Source of the DNA: Rhodococcus phenolicus
GTDB lineage: Bacteria; Actinomycetota; Actinomycetes; Mycobacteriales; Mycobacteriaceae
Assembly: GCF_001646785.1 (NCBI RefSeq)
Contig: NZ_LRRH01000039.1
Span: 1 to 64,000, forward strand
Length of the DNA stretch: 64,000 nt
Reading direction: 5' to 3'
Part shown: positions 12,301 to 20,798 of the stretch, in pieces
Position numbering within the stretch: position 1 is the first letter of the stretch
How the letters are laid out: each line of letters starts with the position of its first letter
Made by a program: the position numbers and the translations under genes
The notes under the pieces: model-generated
What the model was told of the DNA's origin: nothing
Seen by the model: the letters and a program-made list of their open reading frames with translations, nothing else
The model's database searches: none

Positions 12301-12751
12301 CCGATTCTTCGTGGGGGCGCTCGGGGTCGCGAGCATCGTGACGTTGCTGGTGGTGGGACGGAACTGGAAACCGTGGATCCTCGGCCAGTCCTGGACGAAC
12401 GAATCGCTCGCCGTCACGTTCGCCATCGCCGGTGTTGCGGCGATCGCGGTGGGCGCGCCGATGGTCGCAACGATGGCCGGCGCCGTGTCCCACGCCCTGC
12501 GAGCGCACGAGCGCAGCTTCCGCTGGCTCCTGCCGGTCGGCGCCCTCGCCCTCGCCGCCGCGGTCACCCTCGGTCTGACATGCGTGTTCCTGAGGTTGTT
12601 CGGGCCCGACTCCGTCAGGACGGACCCGATAGGAACGTATCCCGTGTGGGTCGCCGCCGCCCTGGTGTGGGCGTTGCTCGCAACCGGTTTCTGGGGATTG
12701 CTGGGCGCACTGTCCGTACCCCGGGCCGGCCCGGCACCCGACCGACGCTGA
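9374..12751 (+). CDS. Large patatin-like phospholipase with C-terminal membrane segments (DUF3376 type)
   Basis: A protein of about 1125 residues. The patatin hydrolase domain has the glycine-rich oxyanion loop RGGVSLAVWMGGA (about residues 69-81), the serine nucleophile in GTSAGG (about residues 122-127) and the aspartate of the dyad in LIDGGVLDN (about residues 316-324). The middle part is charged and lacks a motif I recognise. The last ~250 residues contain five to six hydrophobic segments. I chose GTG 9374, which has GAAAGG about 8 nt upstream, instead of GTG 9311, which has no ribosome site. Expected activity is lipid acyl hydrolysis at the membrane; the physiological substrate is unknown. 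Most patatin proteins are 300-600 residues, so the length is notable. Confidence 0.85.
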   Translation: MSTPPRPSENLVSRLRSVPTMQAPPRVPTNGSSRATSTATAGDRKTAASGKPASPHVRQLRLAVAMRGGVSLAVWMGGACSELVRLRLGSLPHGPETAGAGVYRELLKACGYDQPVDIDVIAGTSAGGLNGVLLGWHLAHGASFGDDVRDMWLRLADLGDLSRRPLFDGNTSLLRGDDYFFPQVRAALEKLRRLSSPDARAQHPLRLLVTATRLRPRTDAVFPGTGPRLGAAESRSFFRFRYQGTEREYQDCNDFLDAERMAYVARTTSSFPGAFEPATVNPCDPGSSDPDAAGVNVHGVSSETRVTPADPDDQRLELIDGGVLDNVPLTWAVRAVAGMPAEQPVNRWLLYLQPDPGNHVENSPHTDSATRLVKSLLQTTRLKGNAESILDDEENLRQLAAAESREQAVLLGIDPALTSAGRTGQVAAKIGTYRIRAGLAELRRLQRLASAPLSVVGLDPLPIPDTELSLRAAFDAYDRSDGGPLTHTAEANPGDLVLPEHADEVHVGRGARSPLVATRSATLLLHVLRQLEATRDARISEEELKDLRHEIYDLRSRCEKAVARRDRLLLETIAHEPWRTPESLLAKVSHHPDAEHVEQRRGDAEPPDGTWKPEPYRDLWDDVVQKAVAVANLLHKSLPEKTRVEPLTAVLRGATGTNAADRALRRLEITTGASRPDPLGASIAPRLVVASAAEASPLEERIYGRQLQAPERIDCKLNGNQVGNFAAFLSARWRQNDWLWGRMDGAQSLVSLITSRDRVCRIDAATLRKIFFTDLPEDPHYRRLLEQEWRNGMYAGDPVRLAGRAITTRLHWDILRHELEHLRKLDNRKLGKDRPPSASGRELRSPENDFADDPEPQLKLLASVGGESVPDLLRRPDLRRTQLQLALVALGAVFPDGWKGKLSFGVSSVTAGPLAILPLLLAVLAPWGMVVSMLALGALTVLLTGQTMSPAQIPSLLGIVMVAVYLAPRFWKWRDPRFFVGALGVASIVTLLVVGRNWKPWILGQSWTNESLAVTFAIAGVAAIAVGAPMVATMAGAVSHALRAHERSFRWLLPVGALALAAAVTLGLTCVFLRLFGPDSVRTDPIGTYPVWVAAALVWALLATGFWGLLGALSVPRAGPAPDRR

Positions 12752-12800
12752 ACTGCGCCGCGCCCGGTCTGTGCAGCGCGGCCGCGTTCCAACAACATCG

Positions 12801-12828
12801 CCGCAGCACTCCCGTGGGAGCGCTGCGG
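12801..12828. terminator. Bidirectional terminator hairpin
   Basis: CCGCAGC-A-CTCCC pairs with GGGAG-C-GCTGCGG, a 13-bp stem with one mismatch and a very tight loop. It lies between the converging patatin and GlsB-like genes and probably terminates both transcripts. Confidence 0.65.
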
Positions 12829-12886
12829 CGACGTGTGTGATCCCACCCGCCGGCAAGACCGGGCGAGCGCGGTACTGCGACCTGCC

Positions 12887-13150
12887 TCAGCGGTTTCTGG
12901 TCAGCGAGGTGTAACCGAGCGTCAGCACGGCGGCTGCGGCGATGGAGATGATCCAGCGGATCCAGTCGATCCCGCCGGTGTCGCCCTTGTCGAGCAGCCC
13001 CTCCCACACCCAGTAGCCGATCAGGGCGCCCGCGATACCCAGCACGATCGTGATCACCCAGCCCATTGCCTGCTTGCCCGGGATCACGAGGCGGGCCAGC
13101 ACGCCGATGACCGCACCGAAGATGATCGTGCCGATGATGTTCCCAATCAT
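12887..13150 (-). CDS. GlsB/YeaQ/YmgE family stress-associated membrane protein
   Basis: An 87-residue membrane protein with three hydrophobic helices and the family's GxxxGxLARLVIPGKQ and GIAGALIGYWVW segments (transglycosylase-associated protein family). AAAGGAGCTCGC precedes ATG 13150, which decides this start over an upstream ATG at 13207. Members are induced by envelope or general stress in many bacteria, but no biochemical activity is established. It is transcribed alone and converges with the patatin gene. Confidence 0.85.
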   Translation of the reverse strand: MIGNIIGTIIFGAVIGVLARLVIPGKQAMGWVITIVLGIAGALIGYWVWEGLLDKGDTGGIDWIRWIISIAAAAVLTLGYTSLTRNR

Positions 13151-13269
13151 TGCGAGCTCCTTTTCGTCCGACATGAGCCGTACGGACGGTATGTCACCGA
13201 TGATCATGAAGATAGCGACACGACCGGATCGGCTGGAAGGAACCGGGTAAATCGTTCCCGGACCGTGCC

Positions 13270-14388
13270 CTATTCCGCGTGCACGATGACGCCCCGGATG
13301 TTCTTTCCGTCGCGCAGGTCCTGATAGCCCTGGTTGACCTCCTCGAGGGTGTACCGCGTGGTGATCAGCTCGTCGAGTTTCAGCTGCCCGGCGTCGTACA
13401 GCCGCAGGAGCCGCACGATGTCGTACTGCGGGTTCGCCGACCCGAACAGCGATCCCTTGATGGTCTTCTGGAACAGCGTCAACTCGCAGCCCGAGACGTG
13501 CACGGTGAGTTTCTCGGGGTTTGCCAGGCCGGTGATCACCACGGTCCCGCCCTTGCCGATCACGGACGTCGCCGCCGAGACGACCTCCTCGTCCACGGTT
13601 CCGACGAGGATCAGGGCCTCGTCGGCCCCTTGACCCCAGCTCAGTTCGTTCACCTTCGCAGCGGCTTCTGCCGCGTTCGCGAATGCGTGGGTGGCACCGA
13701 ACTTCAGCGCCTGGTCGCGCTTCATCTCCACCGGGTCCACCACGACGATGTACTTCGCGCCCGCGTGCAGGGCACCCTGGACGGCGTTGATCCCCAGGCC
13801 ACCGATTCCGTAGATCACCACGATGTCACCGGGCCGCACATCCCCCGCGTACACGGCGGTCCCCCATCCGGACGGCACACCGCAACCGACGAGCACCGCG
13901 GTCTCGAGCGGCAGCCAGTCGTCGACCTTGACGACCGAGTGCTGGGAGACGGTGGCGCGTTCGGAGAAGGTCCCGAGCATGCACATGGCACCGAAATCGG
14001 TGCCGCCGGAGTGGAACCGGAACGATCCGTCGGGCATGGAACCCTCGAGGATGGTGGCACCCATGTCGCACAGGTTCTGCCGGCCCGTCGAGCAGTATCG
14101 GCAGGTGCCGCAGTTGGGGATGAAACTGCACACGACGTGGTCGCCGGGCTCGACCTTGGTGACGCCCGGGCCGACCTCCTCGATGATGCCGGAGCCTTCG
14201 TGGCCGCCGACGATCGGGAATCGGGGCGGAAGGTCTCCGTCCGTCAGGTGCAGATCGGAATGACACAGGCCCGCTGCGGTGTATTTGATCAGGACCTCAC
14301 CCGGGCCCGGTCCGTCGAGGTCGAGTTCCATGATCTCGAACGGTCGTCCGGTTTCGAGCAGCACTGCCGCCTTGGTCTTCATCGTCAT
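13270..14388 (-). CDS. Zn-containing NDMA-dependent (mycofactocin-type) alcohol dehydrogenase
   Basis: A 372-residue medium-chain alcohol dehydrogenase. It has the catalytic zinc ligands in CHSD (about residue 42) and GGHEGSG, the structural zinc cysteines in CGTCRYCSTGRQNLC, and the nucleotide fold GIGGLGINAVQGA. The overall sequence matches the NDMA-dependent alcohol dehydrogenases of Rhodococcus and mycobacteria. In these the NAD is tightly held and mycofactocin is the in vivo electron acceptor. It is encoded away from the mft cluster but in the same window; a CRP-like box sits about 39-54 bp upstream. It oxidises primary alcohols to aldehydes in the cytoplasm. Its exact substrate range cannot be read from the sequence. 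Confidence 0.9.
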   Translation of the reverse strand: MTMKTKAAVLLETGRPFEIMELDLDGPGPGEVLIKYTAAGLCHSDLHLTDGDLPPRFPIVGGHEGSGIIEEVGPGVTKVEPGDHVVCSFIPNCGTCRYCSTGRQNLCDMGATILEGSMPDGSFRFHSGGTDFGAMCMLGTFSERATVSQHSVVKVDDWLPLETAVLVGCGVPSGWGTAVYAGDVRPGDIVVIYGIGGLGINAVQGALHAGAKYIVVVDPVEMKRDQALKFGATHAFANAAEAAAKVNELSWGQGADEALILVGTVDEEVVSAATSVIGKGGTVVITGLANPEKLTVHVSGCELTLFQKTIKGSLFGSANPQYDIVRLLRLYDAGQLKLDELITTRYTLEEVNQGYQDLRDGKNIRGVIVHAE

Positions 14389-14426
14389 CTCCTCGGATCG
14401 ACGTCGGATCGACTCCCCGAGTTCAG

Positions 14427-14442
14427 TGTGTCACGGATCACA
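14427..14442. promoter_or_regulatory. CRP/GlxR-like box upstream of the NDMA alcohol dehydrogenase
   Basis: TGTGT-N6-TCACA matches the CRP-family consensus TGTGA-N6-TCACA with one mismatch. It ends 39 bp before the dehydrogenase start codon, a plausible activator or repressor position. The GGATCACA half recurs in front of three other dehydrogenase genes in this window. Confidence 0.5.
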
Positions 14443-14968
14443 TGTACTGCCCGCGGGACGGGGATACCGGGATGCACGAACCCGGCACGTCCGCCCGGCT
14501 CCCAGCACTGACGTCCGACCACGGGCGCCGGCGCCCGAAGACGACTTGCCGTGCGCACCGCCGCTCCGCGTCGGGCGTCTTGCGATCGGTTTCGCGGGGG
14601 GGCGTTTCGCCGGTGGCTCGGAATCGCCGAGCGGTGGCGGTTCGGCACGTTGGGGCGATGTACCGAACCGAGGCCGATCCTGCACCTCTCGGACCGATCC
14701 CCACGACCTTCGTCGGCGCCTTGGCCGCGCAGGACTCATCACGCACAGGGAAGGCGGTCATGGGGAACTAAACAGCCTGCCGCACAGTTGCGTTCAGGAC
14801 ACCGATCGGCGGAGCCCTGTTCGTGTTCGTGTTCGAGTAGGCGGCCCGGACGTTCCGGGCTCGCACCGCGTTCGCCGTCGTCGCAGCAGTGTCCTGTTCC
14901 CAGCTTGTCCTGGGCGATCGTCCACCTCGCGTTGCGAATGGCCGCGTACTTCGAGGCGGCGGAACCGC
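14443..14968. other. Long intergenic stretch without a supportable gene
   Basis: This gap of about 530 bp lies between the NDMA alcohol dehydrogenase promoter and the 3' end of the acyl-CoA synthetase gene. Frames here are open only by GC bias, lack ribosome sites and show no recognisable domain. A short GTTCGT run is present near 14820-14837. I see nothing else in it. Confidence 0.5.
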
Positions 14969-16615
14969 CTAGCGGCCGATCAGATCCAGCGACACCTGCC
15001 GCATCTCGACCTTCCGGATCTTCCCGGTGACCGTCATCGGGAACTCGTCGACGATGTGGACGTAGCGCGGGATCTTGTAGTGGGCGAGCTTGCCGGTGCA
15101 GTACTCCCGCAGCGAATCCACGTCGAGGGGTTCGGCGCCCTCACGCATCCGGATCCACACCATGAGTTCCTCGCCGTACTTGTCGTCGGGAACGCCGACG
15201 ACCTGGGCGTCGAGGATGTCCGGATGGGTGTAGAGGAACTCCTCGATCTCGCGCGGGTAGATGTTCTCGCCGCCGCGGATCACCATGTCCTTGATGCGGC
15301 CGGTGACCGAGACGTATCCGTCGGCGTCCATGACACCGATGTCGCCGGTGTGCATCCACCGCGCCGCATCGATCGCCTCGGCGGTCTTCTCCGGCTGGTT
15401 CCAGTAGCCGAGCATCACCGAGTACCCGCGCGTGCACAGCTCGCCCGGTTCACCGCGCGGCACGGTCAGCCCGGTTGCCGGGTCGACGACCTTGATCTCG
15501 AGGTGCGGTCCGACGCGGCCGACCGTCGCGGTGCGCTGATCGATGCTGTCGTCGCTGCGGGTCTGGAGCGACACCGGGGACGTCTCGGTCATCCCGTAAC
15601 AGATGGACACCTCGGTCATGCCCATGCGTTCGATGACCTGCTTCATCACCTCGACCGGGCACGGAGAACCGGCCATGATGCCGGTTCGCAGGCTCGTCAG
15701 GTCGTAGCCGTCGAAACCGGGGTCGGCGAGTTCGGCGATGAACATCGTCGGCACGCCGTAGAGCGACGTGCAGCGCTCCTCGGCGACGGCCGCGAGCGTC
15801 TGCGCCGGCTCGAAGGACGGCCCCGGAATCACCATGGTCGCGCCGTGACTCGTGCAGGCGAGGTTGCCCATGACCATACCGAAGCAGTGGTAGAACGGCA
15901 CCGGGATGCACACCTTGTCGTCCTCGGTGTAGTGGCACAGCTCCCCGACGAAGAAGCCGTTGTTGAGGATGTTGTGATGGCTGAGGGTGGCCCCCTTGGG
16001 GAAACCGGTTGTCCCCGAGGTGTATTGGATGTTGATCGGGTCGTCCGGAGACAGGCCGGCCTGTGCGGCGTCGAGACGGGTACGGTCGGCGGACAGTGCG
16101 GCCCGGCCGGCCTCCACGATGTCGTTCCATTCCGGGTATCCGAGCAGGACGACCTGTTCGAGTTCCGGGCAGTTGCCACGCACCTGGGCGATCATTCCGG
16201 CGTAGTCCGAGGTCTTGAAACTCGGTGCGGCGACCAGCATCCGGATGCCGGCCTGGGTGAGCACGTACTGCAGTTCGTGCGACCGGTAGGCGGGGTTGAT
16301 GTTGACCAGGACGGCGCCGATCTTGGCGGTGGCGTACTGCACCAGCACCCATTCGGCACAGTTCGGAGCCCAGATGCCGACGCGGTCGCCCTTGCCGATG
16401 CCGGCATGCAGGAGACCGAGCGCGAGTGCGTCGACCTCACCGGCGAGTTCGGTGTAGGTCCAGCGCCGGCCGGTGGGGCGGTCGACGAGGGCGTCGCGGC
16501 CTCCGTGTCGGGCGACCGTGCGATCGAAGTTGTCTCCGATCGTGTCGCCGAGCAGCGGAACCTCCCACGCCCCCGAGGCGTAGCTGGGAAGTTCGGGTGT
16601 GGGGATGCCGGTCAT
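14969..16615 (-). CDS. fadD35: AMP-forming acyl-CoA synthetase, FadD35-like
   Basis: A 548-residue adenylate-forming ligase. It shows the P-loop [16 protein letters not shown] (about residues 193-208), the [10 protein letters not shown] motif, the [10 protein letters not shown] motif with the ATP-ribose aspartate, the hinge [16 protein letters not shown] and the catalytic lysine in [14 protein letters not shown] near the C terminus. GGAGAAATCG directly precedes ATG 16615, which decides the start over an in-frame ATG 105 bp upstream. In M. tuberculosis fadD35 sits inside the leucine cluster; here it lies 6 kb away. It activates a fatty or branched acid as CoA thioester; chain length is not evident. 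Confidence 0.88.
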   Translation of the reverse strand: MTGIPTPELPSYASGAWEVPLLGDTIGDNFDRTVARHGGRDALVDRPTGRRWTYTELAGEVDALALGLLHAGIGKGDRVGIWAPNCAEWVLVQYATAKIGAVLVNINPAYRSHELQYVLTQAGIRMLVAAPSFKTSDYAGMIAQVRGNCPELEQVVLLGYPEWNDIVEAGRAALSADRTRLDAAQAGLSPDDPINIQYTSGTTGFPKGATLSHHNILNNGFFVGELCHYTEDDKVCIPVPFYHCFGMVMGNLACTSHGATMVIPGPSFEPAQTLAAVAEERCTSLYGVPTMFIAELADPGFDGYDLTSLRTGIMAGSPCPVEVMKQVIERMGMTEVSICYGMTETSPVSLQTRSDDSIDQRTATVGRVGPHLEIKVVDPATGLTVPRGEPGELCTRGYSVMLGYWNQPEKTAEAIDAARWMHTGDIGVMDADGYVSVTGRIKDMVIRGGENIYPREIEEFLYTHPDILDAQVVGVPDDKYGEELMVWIRMREGAEPLDVDSLREYCTGKLAHYKIPRYVHIVDEFPMTVTGKIRKVEMRQVSLDLIGR

Positions 16616-16733
16616 CGATTTCTCCTGGGGTGTGCGCAGCCCGGGTGGGTGGGACTCGTCCACCATCCTCACCCTTTCCGGGCCACCGGTGTTCGGATTC
16701 CGGACAGCTGCCGCGATCACGGCAGCAGAGAAC

Positions 16734-16767
16734 GGCGCCCTCCCCGGGGGGTGACGGGGAGGGCGCC
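16734..16767. terminator. Strong hairpin downstream of the MHS transporter
   Basis: A perfect 12-bp stem (GGCGCCCTCCCC with GGGGAGGGCGCC) has a 10-nt loop. It begins 9 bp past the stop codon of the MHS transporter gene, so it is very likely that gene's terminator. Confidence 0.75.
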
Positions 16768-16775
16768 TGCGCGAT

Positions 16776-18152
16776 CTACAGAGCGCGATCGCGGGTCTCG
16801 ACGAGCGCCCTGGTGCAGACGAGGCTCAGGACGCCGAGGACGGCGAGCATCAGGCCGATGGCGATGCCCCCGTAGGAGGCGGCCAGCGGTGCGGCGAGCA
16901 TCGGCGGGATGGCGCCGCCGAGGACACCGGCGAGGTTGTAGCCGAGGCCGGCACCGGTGTAGCGGTAGCGGGTGTGGAACATCTCCGGGAGCAGCGCGCC
17001 GCAGGGACCGTATGCGATGCCGAAGATCGACAGGGTGACGATCATGCCGATCACGAACGCCGCGGGTGAGCCGGTGTCGAGCAGCGGGAACAGCGCCAGT
17101 GCCCACACCACGGAGAAACCGCAGGAGATCATGATGACCCGGCGACGGCCGACCCGGTCCGAGTACAGGGCGGACAGGACGATCGCGGCGCCGAACACGA
17201 GCGACGAGACGATGCCGACGACGAGCACGAACGGTCGCGAGAACCCGAGGGTCTTCGTCGCGTAGCTGGTCAGGTACGCGGTGCCCATGTAGAAGAAGGC
17301 GAACATGATCGCCAGCGCACCGGCCGAGAGCAGGATCTCCTTGGTCTGGTAGCGGAGCGCGTCGAGGAACGGGAGGGTGCGCTTCTCGGCCGTTCCGGTG
17401 GGCGCAGCCGCGCGGGCCGCCTCCTCCGCACGGAAGACCGGGGTCTCCTCGATGGCGAGCCGCATGTAGAGGCCGATGGCGACGAGAACGATGCTGAACA
17501 GGAACGGGATTCGCCAGCCGTAGGTGAGGAACGCTTCGTTGGTGTCACCGAGCGCGAGGCCGGTGAACAGGAACGTGCCGCTGGAGAGGGCGAAGGCGAT
17601 GGCCGGTCCGAGCTGCGGGAACATCGCGTACAGGCCGCGTTTGCCGGGCGGGGCGTATTCGGCGGTGAGCAGGGTCGCGCCCGCCCATTCACCGCCGACG
17701 GCGAAGCCCTGGGCGAACCTCAACAGCACCAGGATGATCGGGGCGGCGACGCCGATGGTGTCCGCTCCGGGCAGCAGCCCGATGAGCAGTGTCGACACGC
17801 CCATGAGCAGCAGCGTGGACACCAGGGTCTTCTTGCGGCCGATCCGGTCACCGAAGTGTCCGAACAGCATGGCGCCGACCGGCCGGGCGATGAACGCGAC
17901 CGCGAAGGTCGCGAACGCGGCGACGGTGCCGGCGGTCGCGCCGAGCGCAGGAAAGAACACTGTCGGGAACACGAGCGCAGCGGCGGTGCCGTAGATGAAG
18001 AAGTCGTAGAACTCGATCGTGGTACCCATGCAGCTGGCGATCGCGACTCGCCGGATGCCGGGGCCGCTCGTGGTGGGTGCGGGCGCCGCGGCTGGGCGCC
18101 GGCTTCCGGGCGCGACCGGGGGTTCGCTCCCCGGTGTCGACACAGTGGTCAC
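16776..18152 (-). CDS. MFS transporter, metabolite:H+ symporter (MHS) family
   Basis: A 458-residue transporter with 12 predicted helices. The sequence [18 protein letters not shown] at the first helix and [13 protein letters not shown] between helices 2 and 3 are diagnostic of the MHS family, which takes up carboxylates, shikimate or betaines with protons. The N-terminal ~40 residues are Ala/Pro-rich and cytoplasmic. The start is GTG 18152 behind GGAGGACAACC. The gene stands alone with a strong terminator and an elaborate promoter region. The substrate is unknown; a short organic acid is plausible. Confidence 0.85.
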   Translation of the reverse strand: MTTVSTPGSEPPVAPGSRRPAAAPAPTTSGPGIRRVAIASCMGTTIEFYDFFIYGTAAALVFPTVFFPALGATAGTVAAFATFAVAFIARPVGAMLFGHFGDRIGRKKTLVSTLLLMGVSTLLIGLLPGADTIGVAAPIILVLLRFAQGFAVGGEWAGATLLTAEYAPPGKRGLYAMFPQLGPAIAFALSSGTFLFTGLALGDTNEAFLTYGWRIPFLFSIVLVAIGLYMRLAIEETPVFRAEEAARAAAPTGTAEKRTLPFLDALRYQTKEILLSAGALAIMFAFFYMGTAYLTSYATKTLGFSRPFVLVVGIVSSLVFGAAIVLSALYSDRVGRRRVIMISCGFSVVWALALFPLLDTGSPAAFVIGMIVTLSIFGIAYGPCGALLPEMFHTRYRYTGAGLGYNLAGVLGGAIPPMLAAPLAASYGGIAIGLMLAVLGVLSLVCTRALVETRDRAL

Positions 18153-18216
18153 GGTTGTCCTCCGTTGATTTTCCGTCCGGGCCGCGGCGGCGTCCGCTGC
18201 GACTGGATGGAAAGGT

Positions 18217-18276
18217 AGTGACCCGCCTCACTCCGCACTACCCCCGAAAGGGGGGTGTATGTGAGGCGGGTCACAT
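18217..18276. promoter_or_regulatory. Double CRP-like dyad flanking a hairpin, upstream of the MHS transporter
   Basis: Two identical 14-bp units in inverted orientation, GTGACCCGCCTCAC (18218-18231) and GTGAGGCGGGTCAC (18261-18274), each sit inside a dyad. The right one is a perfect TGTGA-N6-TCACA (18260-18275); the left one is AGTGA-N6-TCACT. Between them ACCCCC/GGGGGT forms a 6-bp hairpin with a GAAAG loop. The whole 60 bp can fold as one long inverted repeat. It starts about 65 bp upstream of the transporter and is probably its operator region, bound by a CRP-family or similar dimeric regulator. Confidence 0.6.
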
Positions 18277-18321
18277 AGTTCGCTTAACGAAGGACAGCGC
18301 CCCGGCGAAGGGCGCCGTGCG

Positions 18322-18870
18322 TCAGTTGCCCGAGGCGCCGGCCAGTTCGGCGCGCATCTCGTTCCACACCGTGGCGTAGGAGTCGATGTTGCCCGCGGTC
18401 GCCCACGTCAGGGCGCCACCCTTGACCTTGCCGAGCGCCTCGGCGAACAGGTCCTGATACCGGGACAGGCGCGGCACGAATGCGGAGACATCGTCGAAAA
18501 CGTTCTGCGCCTTACGATCCAGCGCGACGAGCGCGTCGACGAAGCCATCCGCCTCCACGTCCGCGAGGAGCTTGCCGAACTCCTCGTCGAGCGCTCCGAA
18601 CTGCTCGAACAACTCCGCGATGGAGTCCTCGTCGATGGACACCCGCTCGGCGTCGAGCTGATCGTCGAGCTCCGACCGGCCCTTGTCGCTCAGCGAGATG
18701 GCACCGCGGTTCTCGGTGGCCTTACCCTGCTCGATCAGCGCGTCGTAGGCGGCCTGCCCCGCGCTCACCCCCACCCCGAGGTGAGCGGCGATCACCTCCG
18801 CGGTGACGGCCTTCTTGAGCGACACCGTCTGCAGCAGCGCCAGCTCGTCGACATTTCCTGCGAACGCCAT
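18322..18870 (-). CDS. Conserved hypothetical protein with a probable N-terminal winged helix
   Basis: A 182-residue soluble acidic protein. Residues about 8-60 look like a helix-turn-helix (TAEVIAAHLGVGVSAGQAAYDALIEQGKATENRGAISLSDKGRSEL), with the spacing of a winged helix. The rest is helical and acidic (EDSIAELFEQFGALDEEFGKLL). GAGGAGTGGGAT precedes ATG 18870. I do not recognise the family; the helix-turn-helix is inferred from pattern. It could be a regulator or an accessory protein. Confidence 0.65.
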   Translation of the reverse strand: MAFAGNVDELALLQTVSLKKAVTAEVIAAHLGVGVSAGQAAYDALIEQGKATENRGAISLSDKGRSELDDQLDAERVSIDEDSIAELFEQFGALDEEFGKLLADVEADGFVDALVALDRKAQNVFDDVSAFVPRLSRYQDLFAEALGKVKGGALTWATAGNIDSYATVWNEMRAELAGASGN

Positions 18871-19025
18871 ATCCCACTCCTCATCGCCCGGCCCGCGGGC
18901 GGGATCCGTCCCGTCCGGTCGGACGGTGCCTCGATTGTTGCCCACCGGGTCCGGTCACGGGGAACCCGACCTCGGCGCGGGGACGGCTGCTGCGCTGCGA
19001 GGTTCTGAAGATAGGCTGCCCAACC

Positions 19026-20048
19026 ATGCGCATACGCTCCACCCGTCGCGGCCGGTTCGCCGCCGCGGCCCTCCTGCTCACCGTCACTCTCGCCGCGTGC
19101 GGCAGCACCGACTCCGGCGCCGGTGGCTCGGCCGCCGGGAACACCGAGGTCGCCACCGGCGGCCGGCTGTTCGCGACCGCCGACGAGGAGACCGCGAAGC
19201 TCGGCAGCGACGCGGCGCCGGGCGAGTTCCCGCGCACGGTCACCCACGCACTCGGCGAAACCGAGATCCCGGCGAAGCCGGAACGCGTCGTGGTCCTCGA
19301 CAGCGGCGAGCTCGACGCGGTGTTGTCGCTGGGCATCACCCCGGTCGGCATGGCCGCCCCGGAAGGCGCTGCCGGGCAGCCCTCCTACCTCGCCGACAAG
19401 CTCGAGGGCGTCGCCGACGTCGGCACGACCAACAACCTCGACCTCGAGGCCATCACCGCGTTGAAGCCGGACCTGATCCTCGGCAGCAAGCTGCGGGCGG
19501 ACAAGCTGTACCCGCAGCTGTCGACGATCGCCCCGACCGTGTTCGCGATCCGCCCCGGCTTCCCGTGGAAGGAGGACTTCCTGCTCGTCGCGGATGCCCT
19601 CGGTGAGGAAGAAGCCGCCGAGGCGCAGCTCAACGCCTACCAGAGCCGTGCCGACGAGGTACGCGAGTCGATCGACGGCGATCCGAGCATCTCGCTGGTG
19701 CGGTTCATGTCCGGCAAGACCCGCCTCTACGGGAACCTGTCGTTCATCGGCGTGATCCTGCAGGACACCGGCCTGCGTCGCCCGGAGATCCAGAACATCG
19801 AGGAACTCGCCGTGGAGGTGAGCCCGGAAACGATCACCCAGGCCGAGGGCGACTGGGTCTTCTACTCCAGCTACGGCGCCGAGAACGCGCAGGCCGAGGT
19901 CCTCGACGGTCCGCTGTGGGCGAGCCTCGGCGCGGTGCGGAACGGACAGGCGGTGGCGGTCAGCGACGAGACGTGGTTCCTGGGTCTCGGTCCGACCGGC
20001 GCCATGCGGGTTCTCGACGACCTCGAACAGCTACTCGCCGCCGGCTGA
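19026..20048 (+). CDS. Siderophore/iron ABC transporter substrate-binding lipoprotein
   Basis: A 340-residue FecB/CeuE-type periplasmic-binding lipoprotein. The signal peptide ends in the lipobox LAAC (about residues 22-25). The mature part opens with HALGETEIPAKPERVVVLDSGELDAVLSLGI, the usual start of the first binding lobe, followed by ALKPDLILGSKL. No clear Shine-Dalgarno sequence precedes the ATG. No permease or ATPase gene is adjacent, so it is an orphan component that must work with a transporter encoded elsewhere. Its end overlaps the convergent eutC end by 18 bp. The ligand is most likely a ferric siderophore. Confidence 0.88.
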   Translation: MRIRSTRRGRFAAAALLLTVTLAACGSTDSGAGGSAAGNTEVATGGRLFATADEETAKLGSDAAPGEFPRTVTHALGETEIPAKPERVVVLDSGELDAVLSLGITPVGMAAPEGAAGQPSYLADKLEGVADVGTTNNLDLEAITALKPDLILGSKLRADKLYPQLSTIAPTVFAIRPGFPWKEDFLLVADALGEEEAAEAQLNAYQSRADEVRESIDGDPSISLVRFMSGKTRLYGNLSFIGVILQDTGLRRPEIQNIEELAVEVSPETITQAEGDWVFYSSYGAENAQAEVLDGPLWASLGAVRNGQAVAVSDETWFLGLGPTGAMRVLDDLEQLLAAG

Positions 20049-20798
20049 CCCGGCGGTCGTCTCTCCCGGGCCGATCGCGCGGGAGGTGTCCTTGAGATCG
20101 ACCCCGGATCGGCCGAGCCGCCGCGCGCCGGCGACCAGCCCCGCGACGACCCGCGCCGCCGCCTCGTAGCCGAGACCGACCGGCGGGTGGATGTTGGACA
20201 CACAGTTGCGTTCGGCGTCCACCCGCCCCGGCCTCGGCTCGTGGGTGAGATACACGCCGAGACTGTCGGCCACCGACAGTCCCGGGCGCTCCCCGATCAC
20301 CACGAGCACGGTGCGCACGCCGAGCGCGGCACCGATGTGGTCGCCGAGCGCGACCCGCGCCGCCGTCGCGATCACCGGGGGCGCCACCGTCAGATGCCGT
20401 GGCAGGGCCGCGACGATCGCGGTGACCAGCGCCGTGCCGTGCTCGGCCAGCGCCCGCGGGGACAATCCGTCTGCGAGAACGAACCCGACGTCCGCCCCGG
20501 TCACGGGAACGTCGCCGAGGTCGTCGGGGATCCTTCCCAGATCGGGGCGTCGCAGGTACTCGCCGCGGTCGCGCACCCGGCTGCGCACCACCAGCGGATC
20601 ACCGATCCCGATGGTGCCCACCTGCGCGGCAAAGGTTTCCACGTCGAGGGGCTGATGGACGGCGTCGCGGGCGGCGGCGTGCGCGGACCGGAATTCGAGC
20701 AACTGCGCGGTCGGGACACCGTCGCCGACACGCCCCAGGCCGATGCGCGCCTGCGTGGCCGCGCGCAGTGGCCCCCAGAAGTCCCCGCCCGCGCTCAT
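20031..20798 (-). CDS. eutC: Ethanolamine ammonia-lyase small subunit
   Basis: A 255-residue EutC. Its start ATG overlaps the eutB stop codon in ATGA, so translation is coupled. The FVLADGLSPRALAEHG segment and VLVVIGERPGLSVADSLGVYLTHEP, followed by ERNCVSNIHPPVGLGYEAAA, are the hallmark regions of this subunit and contribute to the adenosylcobalamin site at the subunit interface. Together with EutB it converts ethanolamine to acetaldehyde and ammonia. No carboxysome-like shell genes occur in the window, so the acetaldehyde is probably handled in the cytosol. Confidence 0.94.
   Translation of the reverse strand: MSAGGDFWGPLRAATQARIGLGRVGDGVPTAQLLEFRSAHAAARDAVHQPLDVETFAAQVGTIGIGDPLVVRSRVRDRGEYLRRPDLGRIPDDLGDVPVTGADVGFVLADGLSPRALAEHGTALVTAIVAALPRHLTVAPPVIATAARVALGDHIGAALGVRTVLVVIGERPGLSVADSLGVYLTHEPRPGRVDAERNCVSNIHPPVGLGYEAAARVVAGLVAGARRLGRSGVDLKDTSRAIGPGETTAGSAGGE

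Noticed and set aside
12836-12843. TGTGATCC core between patatin and GlsB-like genes
   Set aside because: It lies between convergent genes directly after a terminator, and the second half of a CRP box is missing, so I count it as a chance copy.
14389-14968. Small genes in the gap after the NDMA alcohol dehydrogenase
   Set aside because: Several short frames exist on both strands, but none has a ribosome site, codon bias or recognisable motif.
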